This document shows positions 34,375 through 43,680 of a DNA stretch of 64,000 bases, piece by piece; the stretch's first letter is position 1; every line of letters begins with the position of its first letter. Under the pieces are notes generated by a model. That model ran no database searches and was not told where the DNA came from. It saw nothing but the letters and a program-made list of their open reading frames with translations. Where the stretch lies: assembly GCF_003987335.1 (NCBI RefSeq), contig NZ_PIPK01000011.1:1-64000 (forward strand), in the 5' to 3' direction. A program made the translations under genes and the position numbers. The DNA is from Aliidiomarina maris (GTDB lineage: Bacteria > Pseudomonadota > Gammaproteobacteria > Enterobacterales > Alteromonadaceae).

Positions 34375-36366
34375 TTATACCGCCTTCGCCGTGTTAACGA
34401 TGTTGGCTACCGTGAAGCCAAAGTGTTCAAACAGTTGCTCGGCAGGCGCCGACTCACCAAAGGTGGTCATGCCCACGACCGCGCCATCTAAACCGACATA
34501 TTTAAGCCAGTAATCAGCAATACCTGCTTCAATCGCGACACGACGACGTACTGAATTCGGTAATACGCTGTCTTTGTAGTCGCTGCTCTGAGCATCGAAA
34601 ACATCGGTACTTGGCATCGACACCACACGTACTTTCTCACCACTATCGCTCAGTTGCTGTGCCGCTTGCATCGCGAGCTCAACTTCAGAGCCCGTAGCAA
34701 TCAGGATCAACTCAGGCGCGTCGGCGAAGTCTTTCAACACATAACCACCGCGGTTAATGTCAGCCAATTGCTGTGCGGTGCGTGGCTGTGGTGCTACCCC
34801 TTGGCGAGTAAACACCAAAGCTGTGGGGCCGTCTCTGCGCTCAATCGCAGCTTTCCAGCTCACTGCTGATTCAACCTGGTCGCAAGGGCGCCAGGTGTTC
34901 AAATTCGGGGTTACACGCATGCTGGCCAATTGCTCAACCGGTTGGTGAGTAGGGCCGTCTTCACCCAAGCCAATTGAATCGTGAGTGTATACGAAAATAG
35001 CGGGTTGCTTCATCAGTGCGGCCATGCGCACGGCGTTACGGGCATATTCCATAAACATCAGGAAGGTCGCACCGTAAGGCACGAAACCGCCATGCAATGC
35101 GATACCATTCATAATCGCCGACATACCGAATTCACGCACGCCATAGTAAATATAGTTACCGCTCGCATCGTTATGAGTAAGTGGCTTCGACTGGTCCCAC
35201 AACGTAAGGTTAGAGCCAGCTAAATCCGCTGAACCACCAAGCAACTCAGGCAACAATGGGCCATAGGCATTCAAAGCTTGCTGTGATGCTTTACGCGTCG
35301 CCACCTTTTCTGGGTTCGCTTGTAGTTTTTCAATGTAGGCTTGTGCTTGTTGGCTAAAGTCAGCTGGCAGTTCGCCTGCTAAGCGGCGCTTCAGTTCAGC
35401 CGCCAATTCTGGGTGCGCAGCGGCGTAGTCCGCCATTTGCTGTTGCCATTGCTGCTCAGCCTGCTGGCCTTTCGAGTTGGCGTCCCATGCTTGATACACA
35501 TCTTGAGGCACTTCAAACGGACCAAATTCCCAGCCCAGTTGTTTACGGGCCAACGCGATTTCGTCGTTGCCCAATGGCGCGCCATGGCAAGATTCTTTAC
35601 CCTGCTTGTTCGGCGAACCAAAACCAATCACCGTTTTACAGCAAATTAGGGTTGGTTTGTCGGTGGTGGCACGAGCCGCTTCAATCGCGTTCACAATCGC
35701 GTCGCTGTCATGCCCATCAACGCCACCAATCACATGCCAGCCATAGCTTTCAAAACGTTTGACGGTGTCGTCGGTAAACCAGCCTTCCACTTCGCCGTCA
35801 ATGGAAATGCCGTTGTCGTCATAAAACGCAATCAGTTTGCCTAAGCCCAATGTGCCTGCTAATGAGCATACTTCGTGGGAAATACCTTCCATTAAGCAGC
35901 CGTCACCCAAGAAGGTATAGGTGTAGTGATCGATAATATCGTGGCCTGGCTGGTTAAATTGCGCAGCCAATACTTTTTCCGCAATTGCCATACCTACTGC
36001 ATTACTAATGCCTTGGCCTAATGGGCCGGTGGTCGTTTCAATACCCGGCGCATAGCCATACTCCGGGTGACCTGGGGTTTTTGAATGCAGTTGGCGGAAG
36101 TTCTTGAGTTCGTTGATATCTAAATCGTAGCCTGTCAGGTGCAACAACGAATAAATCAGCATCGAGCCATGGCCGTTGGACAATACAAAACGGTCGCGAT
36201 TTGCCCATTCCGGGTTGCTTGGGTTGTGCTGCAAGTAATCACGCCACAACACCTCAGCAATATCGGCCATCCCCATCGGGGCGCCTGGGTGACCAGAATT
36301 AGCCTGCTGAACTGCGTCCATACTAAGGGCGCGAATGGCGTTGGCAAGATGACGACGTTGGGACAT
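34375..36366 (-). CDS. tkt: transketolase
   Basis: 663 residues, full length. It moves two-carbon units between sugar phosphates with thiamine diphosphate. The TPP-binding site includes [20 protein letters not shown] and a later [15 protein letters not shown]. The C-terminal part has [20 protein letters not shown] and [19 protein letters not shown]. First gene of the tkt-epd-pgk-fba run, divergent from metK with 262 bp between. Confidence 0.96.
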   Translation of the reverse strand: MSQRRHLANAIRALSMDAVQQANSGHPGAPMGMADIAEVLWRDYLQHNPSNPEWANRDRFVLSNGHGSMLIYSLLHLTGYDLDINELKNFRQLHSKTPGHPEYGYAPGIETTTGPLGQGISNAVGMAIAEKVLAAQFNQPGHDIIDHYTYTFLGDGCLMEGISHEVCSLAGTLGLGKLIAFYDDNGISIDGEVEGWFTDDTVKRFESYGWHVIGGVDGHDSDAIVNAIEAARATTDKPTLICCKTVIGFGSPNKQGKESCHGAPLGNDEIALARKQLGWEFGPFEVPQDVYQAWDANSKGQQAEQQWQQQMADYAAAHPELAAELKRRLAGELPADFSQQAQAYIEKLQANPEKVATRKASQQALNAYGPLLPELLGGSADLAGSNLTLWDQSKPLTHNDASGNYIYYGVREFGMSAIMNGIALHGGFVPYGATFLMFMEYARNAVRMAALMKQPAIFVYTHDSIGLGEDGPTHQPVEQLASMRVTPNLNTWRPCDQVESAVSWKAAIERRDGPTALVFTRQGVAPQPRTAQQLADINRGGYVLKDFADAPELILIATGSEVELAMQAAQQLSDSGEKVRVVSMPSTDVFDAQSSDYKDSVLPNSVRRRVAIEAGIADYWLKYVGLDGAVVGMTTFGESAPAEQLFEHFGFTVANIVNTAKAV

Positions 36367-36544
36367 GAATCACTCCTGAAAATGGGCTCTGGGTTGGCGC
36401 AGCTAGGCATTGTCATGGTGCGCCGCTGAACTTTTCCACGGCCACCACGTAATCAACGACACGGATGCTACACGCTATCGATTGTAGACCTGCGCGCGTA
36501 TTGTCCACAATTCGCGCCGTACACGCAAATTTAACGCTGCGTTC

Positions 36545-36589
36545 AGACTTATAGACGTCTAAAACTGGATTTTTCAGCCAAAAACGTCT
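36545..36589 (+). promoter_or_regulatory. MetJ-type operator upstream of metK
   Basis: Tandem 8-mers AGACTTAT, AGACGTCT and AAAACTGG (36545-36568) and a further AAACGTCT (36582-36589) match the MetJ box consensus AGACGTCT, which MetJ with SAM binds as adjacent dimers. It lies 40-85 bp before the metK start, the usual place. It shows that metK is repressed when SAM is abundant. Confidence 0.8.
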
Positions 36590-36628
36590 AGAGTAGCGGC
36601 GATTTTAAAATATGAGAGAATTATTGCT

Positions 36629-37774
36629 ATGCCACGACACCTATTTACCTCTGAGTCTGTCTCTGAAGGTCATCCGGATAAAATTGCTGACCAAATTTCG
36701 GATGCGGTGCTGGACGCTATCCTACGCGAAGACCCAAAAGCGCGCGTTGCCTGTGAAACCTACGTCAAAACCGGCATGGTTTTGGTCGGTGGTGAGATTA
36801 ACACCCACGCATGGGTCGATGTGGAAGACTTAGTACGTAATACCGTGCGCCGCATTGGTTATACCCACTCTGACATGGGCTTTGATGCGGATAGCTGTGC
36901 GGTATTGAATGCCATCGGTAAGCAGTCTCCAGACATCAACCAAGGGGTTGACCGTGGTGCGCCAGAAGAGCAAGGCGCCGGCGACCAAGGCTTAATGTTT
37001 GGCTACGCGTCAAATGAAACTGATGTGCTCATGCCTGCACCGATTACTTATGCACACAAATTAGTTCAGCGCCAAGCTGAAGTGCGTCGCAACGAGTTAC
37101 CCTGGTTACGTCCGGACGCCAAGAGCCAGCTGACCTTTGTTTACGACGACGGCAAGCCAGTGGGTATTGATGCGGTGGTATTATCTACCCAACACGCCGA
37201 CAACTATAGCCTGAAAGATGTGCAAGAAGCGGTGATGGAACATATCGTCAAGCCAGTGTTACCGGCAGAATGGGTGACCAAAACGACTAAGTTCCACATC
37301 AACCCGACTGGTAAGTTCGTGATTGGTGGCCCGATGGGCGACTGCGGTTTAACCGGGCGTAAAATTATTGTCGATACCTACGGCGGCATGGCGCGTCACG
37401 GCGGTGGTGCGTTCTCGGGCAAAGACCCTTCTAAAGTTGACCGCAGTGCTGCCTATGCGGCGCGCTATGTGGCGAAAAATATTGTCGCGGCGGGGTTAGC
37501 TGAGCGCTGTGAAGTACAAGTATCCTATGCAATTGGTGTGGCTGAACCGACCTCGATTAGCCTTGAGACCTTTGGCACCAGCCAGTACGACGAAGAGACC
37601 TTAATTCGTGTTGTGCGCGAGCACTTTGATTTACGCCCATATGGGCTGATTCAAATGCTTGATTTAGAGCGCCCGATTTATCTGCCTACCGCGGCTTACG
37701 GCCACTTTGGACGCGAAGAATTCCCGTGGGAGCGCACTGACAAGGCAGCCGCACTGAAAGACGCGGTACGTTAA
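36629..37774 (+). CDS. metK: S-adenosylmethionine synthase
   Basis: 381 residues. It makes SAM from methionine and ATP. Conserved parts are [48 protein letters not shown] and the phosphate loop [20 protein letters not shown]. The start at ATG 36629 (MPRHLFTS) fits the family, and an out-of-frame ATG at 36612 is chance. rsmE, a SAM-dependent methyltransferase, starts 1 bp after its stop, so enzyme and consumer are co-transcribed. Confidence 0.97.
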   Translation: MPRHLFTSESVSEGHPDKIADQISDAVLDAILREDPKARVACETYVKTGMVLVGGEINTHAWVDVEDLVRNTVRRIGYTHSDMGFDADSCAVLNAIGKQSPDINQGVDRGAPEEQGAGDQGLMFGYASNETDVLMPAPITYAHKLVQRQAEVRRNELPWLRPDAKSQLTFVYDDGKPVGIDAVVLSTQHADNYSLKDVQEAVMEHIVKPVLPAEWVTKTTKFHINPTGKFVIGGPMGDCGLTGRKIIVDTYGGMARHGGGAFSGKDPSKVDRSAAYAARYVAKNIVAAGLAERCEVQVSYAIGVAEPTSISLETFGTSQYDEETLIRVVREHFDLRPYGLIQMLDLERPIYLPTAAYGHFGREEFPWERTDKAAALKDAVR

Positions 37775-37775
37775 T

Positions 37776-38504
37776 ATGCGCATACCTCGCATTTACCATA
37801 GCCAACCGCTAGTGGTTGGCACGGTGATAGCGCTTGAAGCAGACGCGGCCAACCATGTTGGCCGCGTTTTGCGCTTACAAGAAGGGCATAACATTGAGCT
37901 TTTCTGTGGCGATAACCACAGCTATAGCGCCTGCATTAGCGCCGCATCGAAAAAGCACGTAGAAGTTCGGGTTGAGTCCAAAGTAGCTGCCAGCGTCGAA
38001 TCACCGTTACAGGTGCATTTAGTGCAAGGCATTTCGCGCGGTGATCGGATGGACTTTACCTTACAAAAAGCAGTCGAGCTTGGCGTCAGCAGTATTACGC
38101 CCGTGTTCACTGAACGCTGTGGGGTCAAACTGCAAGGTGAACGGCTTGAGAAAAAGCAGCTTCAATGGCAAAAGATAGTCATTGCGGCATGTGAGCAAAG
38201 TGGCCGTAACCTGGTGCCTACCGTACACACCGCTGTGACTTTAGATACGTATTTAGACCACGCAGATCGGCCGCAAACCTTAACCCTAGAGCCCAGTGCG
38301 GAATATTCACTTAAAAGCGCGCCTGTGGCTCAAGAACTCGCGCTATTAATTGGCCCTGAAGGTGGCTTTTCCGCTGCCGAAATTGAACGCACCCGTCAGG
38401 CTGGGTGTATTGCGGTGCGATTAGGGCCTCGCGTCTTACGTACCGAAACTGCTGCATTAACTGCACTGGCGGCGTTGCAGGCAAATCACGGTGATTTAGT
38501 TTAG
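37776..38504 (+). CDS. rsmE: 16S rRNA (uracil-1498-N3)-methyltransferase
   Basis: 242 residues with a PUA-like N-terminus and a SPOUT knot at the C-terminus: LVQGISRGDRMDFTLQKAVE, then ELGVSSITPVFTERC, LLIGPEGGFSAAEIE and LGPRVLRTETAALTALAALQ. It methylates U1498 of the small-subunit rRNA. In the metK-rsmE-gshB-yqgE-ruvX run. Confidence 0.94.
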   Translation: MRIPRIYHSQPLVVGTVIALEADAANHVGRVLRLQEGHNIELFCGDNHSYSACISAASKKHVEVRVESKVAASVESPLQVHLVQGISRGDRMDFTLQKAVELGVSSITPVFTERCGVKLQGERLEKKQLQWQKIVIAACEQSGRNLVPTVHTAVTLDTYLDHADRPQTLTLEPSAEYSLKSAPVAQELALLIGPEGGFSAAEIERTRQAGCIAVRLGPRVLRTETAALTALAALQANHGDLV

Positions 38505-38554
38505 CGCCTCGTGTACACTTTTTTATTCTATTCTTCTGAATTCCTGAGGTTGGC

Positions 38555-39511
38555 ATGAAAGTTGGCATTATCATGGACCCGATTGAGACGGTCAAAACCT
38601 ACAAAGACACAAGTTTCCGTTTAGCATTAGAGGCGCAAGCCCGCGGCCATGAGCTGCTGTATATGGAAATGAATGATTTGTTTATCGACGGCGGTAATCC
38701 CATGGCATTCGTGCGCCCACTGTCGGTTGTCGACCAAAAAGAAGACTTTTATACCTTGGGCGACGGCTGCGATATTCACTTGGGCGAACTCGATATTATC
38801 CTAATGCGCAAAGACCCGCCCTTCGATACCGAATTTGTGTATGCCACCCACATTTTAGAACTCGCTCAGCAAGCGGGGGCCTTGGTCGCTAACCGCCCAC
38901 AAAGCTTGCGCGATTGTAGCGAAAAGCTATTCACTGCATGGTTCCCAGACACCATCAGTGCGACTATCGTGACCCGCGACGCGCAGCGTATTCGCGAATT
39001 TCACCAAAAGCATAAAGACATCATTTTGAAACCCTTAGACGGGATGGGTGGTGCATCGATTTTCCGGGTCAAAGACGACGGCAACAATTTAGGCGTGGTG
39101 ATTGAAACACTGACCGCCCATGGCCAGCGTTTTGCGATGGTGCAGGAATATTTACCGGCGATTAAAGACGGCGACAAGCGCATCCTGATTATTAATGGCG
39201 AGCCGGTGCCTTATTGCTTGGCACGCGTGCCATCTGCAGGTGAAACACGCGGCAATCTGGCCGCTGGCGGCAGTGGACGGCCACAACCGCTGAGCGACAG
39301 TGACTGGGCATTAGCCCGTCGCGTCGGCCCAAGCTTAAAAGAAAAAGGCTTATATTTGGTGGGTTTAGACGTGATTGGTGACCGTATTACCGAAATTAAC
39401 GTGACCAGCCCAACCTGCATGCGTGAAATTGAAAATCACTACGAGATCAATATTGCGGCGAGCTTGTTCGAACAACTGGAAAACGACGTAACGGCGAAAA
39501 AAACAGCCTAA
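38555..39511 (+). CDS. gshB: glutathione synthetase
   Basis: 318 residues of ATP-grasp type. It joins glycine to gamma-glutamylcysteine. Characteristic sections are VGIIMDPIETVKTYKDTSFR, ILMRKDPPFDTEFVYATHIL, LKPLDGMGGASIFRVK, RVPSAGETRGNLAAGGSGRP and VTSPTCMREIE. GAGG precedes the ATG. It follows rsmE after 50 bp, as in many gammaproteobacteria. Confidence 0.96.
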   Translation: MKVGIIMDPIETVKTYKDTSFRLALEAQARGHELLYMEMNDLFIDGGNPMAFVRPLSVVDQKEDFYTLGDGCDIHLGELDIILMRKDPPFDTEFVYATHILELAQQAGALVANRPQSLRDCSEKLFTAWFPDTISATIVTRDAQRIREFHQKHKDIILKPLDGMGGASIFRVKDDGNNLGVVIETLTAHGQRFAMVQEYLPAIKDGDKRILIINGEPVPYCLARVPSAGETRGNLAAGGSGRPQPLSDSDWALARRVGPSLKEKGLYLVGLDVIGDRITEINVTSPTCMREIENHYEINIAASLFEQLENDVTAKKTA

Positions 39512-39583
39512 GGGTTGCTAACGCGCTTTATAAATCGTCGTTTTACCACCATATTTAGTACTGGTGCCGTTGTGGAGTAGCCT

Positions 39584-40141
39584 ATGAAAAGCTTACAGAA
39601 TCATTTTTTAATTGCCATGCCTGACATGCAAGATTCGTTTTTTGAGCGCACCGTGACCTATATTTGTGAGCACAATGACGAAGGTGCGATGGGCTTAATT
39701 GTGAATCAGCCTGTTGAAATGACACTGCAAAAGTTGCTGCAACAAATTGAAATTCAAGTTCCGGGTGACAGTGCACTTGAACGCACCCATGTCTATGCCG
39801 GTGGCCCCGTGGGCACAGATCGCGGCTTCGTGTTGCATCAACCCCAGGACGGCTGGCGCAGTAGCTTGCAGTTAAGTGACGATATTATGATTACGACCTC
39901 AAAGGATATCCTGGAGAGCTTTGGCTCGATTCATGCGCCAGACAAGTTTCTTTTGACCTTAGGTTATGCAGGTTGGGACGCCGGCCAACTCGAAGAAGAG
40001 CTTGCCAGCAATAGCTGGTTAACGATTCCGGCAGATGCTGATATTTTGTTTAATACGCCAAGTAATGAGCGCTGGCAAAAGGCCACTGAAAAGCTGGGTA
40101 TCGACCTGTGGCAGTTAGCGCCTGGCGCAGGACACGCCTGA
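39584..40141 (+). CDS. yqgE: YqgE/AlgH-family protein
   Basis: 185 residues of the UPF0301 family: [20 protein letters not shown], then [36 protein letters not shown] and [20 protein letters not shown]. The biochemical role is unknown. In Pseudomonas the relative AlgH was reported to affect alginate genes. It overlaps the ruvX start by one base, and the pair is conserved in bacteria. Confidence 0.93.
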   Translation: MKSLQNHFLIAMPDMQDSFFERTVTYICEHNDEGAMGLIVNQPVEMTLQKLLQQIEIQVPGDSALERTHVYAGGPVGTDRGFVLHQPQDGWRSSLQLSDDIMITTSKDILESFGSIHAPDKFLLTLGYAGWDAGQLEEELASNSWLTIPADADILFNTPSNERWQKATEKLGIDLWQLAPGAGHA

Positions 40142-40572
40142 TGTCGAGTGTGATGGCATTTGACTTCGGTACACGCAGTATTGGGGTCGCGATTGGACAA
40201 GCGATAACGGGTACAGCTAATCCATTAGCTGCGATTAAGGCGCAAGACGGCACCCCAAGTTGGGAGCTGATTGCGCAATTACTCAGTCAATGGCAACCAA
40301 GTTTATGCGTCGTTGGCTTGCCCCTTAACATGGACGGTACAGAACAACCGATGACTGCGCGCGCGCGTAAGTTCGCTAATCGCTTGCATGGCCGTTTTGG
40401 TGTCGCTATCCATTTACAGGACGAGAGGTTAACCACTGCAAGTGCCAAAGAGTATTTATTTGAGCGCGGTGGTTTTAAAAGCTTAGGCAAAGGTGCCGTT
40501 GATAGCGCGTCCGCCTGTTTAATTTTAGAAGATTATTTTCGCCAACCGTCTGAGCCCCAAGCAAAAGCATAA
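40141..40572 (+). CDS. ruvX: RuvX/YqgF, putative Holliday-junction resolvase fold / pre-16S nuclease
   Basis: 143 residues from the ATG at 40141, which overlaps the yqgE stop. An in-frame start at 40108 would only extend into yqgE. The RNase H-like fold has [17 protein letters not shown], the nucleotide-facing [20 protein letters not shown] and [21 protein letters not shown]. coli YqgF is needed to process the 5' end of 16S rRNA. Last of the metK run. Confidence 0.93.
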   Translation: MSSVMAFDFGTRSIGVAIGQAITGTANPLAAIKAQDGTPSWELIAQLLSQWQPSLCVVGLPLNMDGTEQPMTARARKFANRLHGRFGVAIHLQDERLTTASAKEYLFERGGFKSLGKGAVDSASACLILEDYFRQPSEPQAKA

Positions 40573-40695
40573 ACTTTGCTTGGCTCAGCGGGGGCTTTTC
40601 GTTATATTGACGCCTTAGTTTACATGCAGTAGTGAATATACAGCTGGTGCATGCAATAACGCACTTTATTGACGCTTGAAAGAGAGGGCACCGCC

Positions 40696-40986
40696 TTGTT
40701 CGGAAGAGAAGAACCATACACAGTGACTGGCAATACCATTTCACTGACCGATGACAACAAGTCATTGTTGTTGGTGACACCTAGTCGCTATGACAATATT
40801 TTGGTAAGCCGATACGGTGTTGAACTGACCGATCTTGAGCCGGTACGTCGTCCTAACGTTAAAAATGTGGTGTTAAGCGAACTGTTTAAACGTGATAAGA
40901 CATTTTTCTTTATTCGTGCTGGCGGCGTTGAATACCAAGTAGACCTTAAGTATGTCGACAGCCCTATCAGCGAAGTTAAGTTTTAA
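40696..40986 (+). CDS. small protein of unknown function, coupled to the next gene
   Basis: About 96 residues if started at the TTG at 40696, which has GAGAGGG at good distance. A TTG at 40669 is possible. It contains EEPYTVTGNTISLTDDNKSL and LVTPSRYDNILVSRYGVELT and ends with IRAGGVEYQVDLKYVDSPIS. It reads as a small beta-rich protein without known motifs. It overlaps the exported transglutaminase-like gene by 35 bp, in another frame, so expression may be linked. Confidence 0.5.
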   Translation: MFGREEPYTVTGNTISLTDDNKSLLLVTPSRYDNILVSRYGVELTDLEPVRRPNVKNVVLSELFKRDKTFFFIRAGGVEYQVDLKYVDSPISEVKF

Positions 40987-41989
40987 GTTACGCCATTCCC
41001 CGCGCCGCCGTGTAAGCGGCGCCTTTGCCCTACTGCTGGCCTTGCTCCTAAGCGCCAGCATGGCTAGCGCTCAAGCCAGCACTGCATTTCAATTTAATCG
41101 TGACCATGCCGATGGCAGCGTGCATTTGCACTATGGTTTTGAGGATATCGAAGGTCAACGCCAGCAATGGCAGCTGACATTTTCGCAGCAAGATATGTTG
41201 CGCCAGCCTGTGATGTTTCGACCCTTAAGCCCTGCCCGGCTGCAACGAGCGCTATTACAGCAGCAACGTGAGTTTGCACGTCAACAAGGTTGGCGCGGCG
41301 CGCAAGTAGAGCTCGATAATGGCCGTTTGATCTACCAACTGCACAATCGCATCGGCGCACCTGAAAATGCGTTGTCAACATGGCGGGCACGAGAAGCCGA
41401 CGCGCGTGCTGGAATATTGCGCCAGCATTACTATCAAAGCTTACGCCTACACACGGGTAACACCGGCTATACCCCTGATCATCCGCGCGTGGCGGCAGAA
41501 TCGGTCACCTTGCTAAGCCCTTTAATTGCGCAACTTGACCACACCCTAAGCGCAACCTACGACGATTACACCCCGCGCCAGGCGCTTGCCTACGTCAGTC
41601 ATTTTATTCAGCAAATTCCCTACGCTGAATTGAGCGACCGTTTGCAAAGCAATGGTGCTGGTTTTGTGACCCCTGGCAGGCTTTTGCATGATAATCGCGG
41701 GGATTGCGATTCGAAAGTGACATTGCTAGCGGCGCTAATGGCTGGCTTATTTGCGGACGTCGAGCGACGCATCGTGTACTTACCCGGCCACGCCATGTTT
41801 GCGCTCGCCCTTGACCCTGAGCCCGACGATATATTTCTGCGTGACCGGGTGGCAGACGCTGACAATGACGAGCGTGCAACCTTTGTCATCGCTGACCCCA
41901 CCGGGCCTGCCCAACTAAACGTCGGCGAAGCCGCGCGCGCTTACCAAAGTCATTTACGCAGCGGCGCGGTTACTTTAAAACCGATATAA
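40952..41989 (+). CDS. exported transglutaminase-like cysteine protein
   Basis: 345 residues with a basic start and a long hydrophobic signal (FALLLALLLSASMASAQA, about 24-41). The C-terminal half has the triad of transglutaminase-like folds: HDNRGDCDSKVTLLAALM (Cys), YLPGHAMFALAL (His) and TFVIADPTGPAQL (Asp). Family members act as proteases or cross-linkers. The substrate is not evident. Probably periplasmic. Convergent with phoH, 35 bp apart. Confidence 0.65.
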   Translation: MSTALSAKLSFKLRHSPRRRVSGAFALLLALLLSASMASAQASTAFQFNRDHADGSVHLHYGFEDIEGQRQQWQLTFSQQDMLRQPVMFRPLSPARLQRALLQQQREFARQQGWRGAQVELDNGRLIYQLHNRIGAPENALSTWRAREADARAGILRQHYYQSLRLHTGNTGYTPDHPRVAAESVTLLSPLIAQLDHTLSATYDDYTPRQALAYVSHFIQQIPYAELSDRLQSNGAGFVTPGRLLHDNRGDCDSKVTLLAALMAGLFADVERRIVYLPGHAMFALALDPEPDDIFLRDRVADADNDERATFVIADPTGPAQLNVGEAARAYQSHLRSGAVTLKPI

Positions 41990-42024
41990 CCGCGCCGCCG
42001 GGTTTATTACACAGGGTTAGAGCG

Positions 42025-43470
42025 TTATAAGTTCTCTTCTGCGTATTGCGCCAACGAGCTACGTACGACACCATTTAAGTTCATGGTGGCACTACCATGG
42101 TAATTCTTAAATCGTTCCACTAAATAGGTTAAGCCAGAGGTCAACGGGGTTAAGTAATAGCTGTCGATTTGAGCCAGGTTCCCCGAACAAATGATTTTGG
42201 TGCCAGCACCGCAACGGGTAATAATGGTCTTCAATTGCGATGCCGTCAGGTTTTGCGCTTCATCAAGCAATACAATCGCATTTTGGATACTACGCCCGCG
42301 CATAAAGTTAATTGACTTGAACTGAATGTTGGCCTTTTTCATGGTGTAGTCCAAGCTTGACTCCATATGCTCATCGGACTTATGCAACACTTCTAAACTG
42401 TCAGTAATAGCTGCCAACCACGGCGCCATTTTCTCTTCTTCGGTGCCGGGTAAAAAGCCGATGGATTCAGCAATTTCTGGGGTACTACGGGTAACAATGA
42501 TTTTCTCGTAAATGCCCTTTTCCACCACCTGCTCTAACGCGGTGGCTAAAGCCAGTAAGGTTTTACCACACCCGGCAGGGCCAGTCAGAATGACTAAATC
42601 AATCGTCGGGTCGAGCAATGCGTTCATGCCCATAGCTTGGTAAATATTCTTTGGCGAGATACCCCACGCCCGTTGTCCCATCAAACGCTCACGGCCAATG
42701 TCCTGAATTTTCACATAGTGACTATCGTAGCTTTCAACCCGCGCTGCGAAATGCTCCGTTTCATCCGTGATATATTCGTTGGGGAACGGGTTAGGAAACA
42801 CTGACAGTGGAATGTAATGATAGGTGTCACGACCGTCTTGTTCACTGCGTACGTCGGTTACTTGGCTCCAAAAGTCGCCGGGGAACTGATAAAACCCCTT
42901 CGACAACAACTTAATATCGTCAATCAACTGATCGGTGCGATAATCTTCAACCCGCTTGACCCCAGCACCCTTGGCCTTAAGCCGCATATTGATGTCTTTG
43001 GTGACCAGTATCACCGGCCCTTTATTTTGCTTTTGAAGCTCTAATGCGGTCTGAATAATGCGGTGGTCATTTTCCGTCAATGACATGGATGCATCTTGCT
43101 GACGCAACTGAAAGTCAGGGAAGATGGATAAATGGCCTTCAGCTTGATGCTCACCGCTGACCCGGGTTAACGGCACGCCCGCGGTGATTTGCTCTGGGGA
43201 TGCCTCGTGTAGTGCTTCTTCTAAGGCTCGTATCGCCACCCGTGCGTCGCGGCTAACGTCTTTCTGGCGGTCTTTAATGTTATCCAGCTCCTCCAGCACC
43301 ACCATAGGAATGATGACGTTGTGTTCGTCGAAATTAAGGAATGCAAGCGGTTCGTGCAGCAGGATATTCGTGTCGAGGATATAATGTTTAACGTTGCGGT
43401 TAAGGGTTTGGTCAGTTGTTAGAGCGGTGTCACCGCTTCGCTCCGAGCGCGTTTTTGGCATAGAATACAC
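42025..43470 (-). CDS. phoH: PhoH-family ATPase with N-terminal PIN domain
   Basis: 481 residues. The N-terminal PIN domain (about 28-150) carries the acid residues of a ribonuclease (YILDTNILLHEP, VVLEELDNIKD, SRDARVAI, LVTKDINMRLKAKG). The C-terminal PhoH ATPase has Walker A LTGPAGCGKTLLALATALEQ and IVTRSTPEIAESIGFLPGTE. The combination is the PhoH2/YlaK type, proposed to couple RNA cleavage to ATP-driven unwinding. It may start at M4. It faces rapA head to head. Confidence 0.9.
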   Translation of the reverse strand: MYSMPKTRSERSGDTALTTDQTLNRNVKHYILDTNILLHEPLAFLNFDEHNVIIPMVVLEELDNIKDRQKDVSRDARVAIRALEEALHEASPEQITAGVPLTRVSGEHQAEGHLSIFPDFQLRQQDASMSLTENDHRIIQTALELQKQNKGPVILVTKDINMRLKAKGAGVKRVEDYRTDQLIDDIKLLSKGFYQFPGDFWSQVTDVRSEQDGRDTYHYIPLSVFPNPFPNEYITDETEHFAARVESYDSHYVKIQDIGRERLMGQRAWGISPKNIYQAMGMNALLDPTIDLVILTGPAGCGKTLLALATALEQVVEKGIYEKIIVTRSTPEIAESIGFLPGTEEEKMAPWLAAITDSLEVLHKSDEHMESSLDYTMKKANIQFKSINFMRGRSIQNAIVLLDEAQNLTASQLKTIITRCGAGTKIICSGNLAQIDSYYLTPLTSGLTYLVERFKNYHGSATMNLNGVVRSSLAQYAEENL

Positions 43471-43680
43471 CTCTTGGTTGGCACGATTATGTTCTTATCT
43501 ACTAGCCATCACTATTCTTTTAGCATAGCCAAAGCTGTTCCGACAGCTATTTAATAACAAACTTTTTACCCTTTCATGACAGCGCCTTTGATACCATAGC
43601 GCGCCCCAAGGTGTGGCTTGAGTTAGCGCGCACTAAGGTCAATTTTCAGCAGTATGTAAAAGTTGTAGGAAGGCATATCT

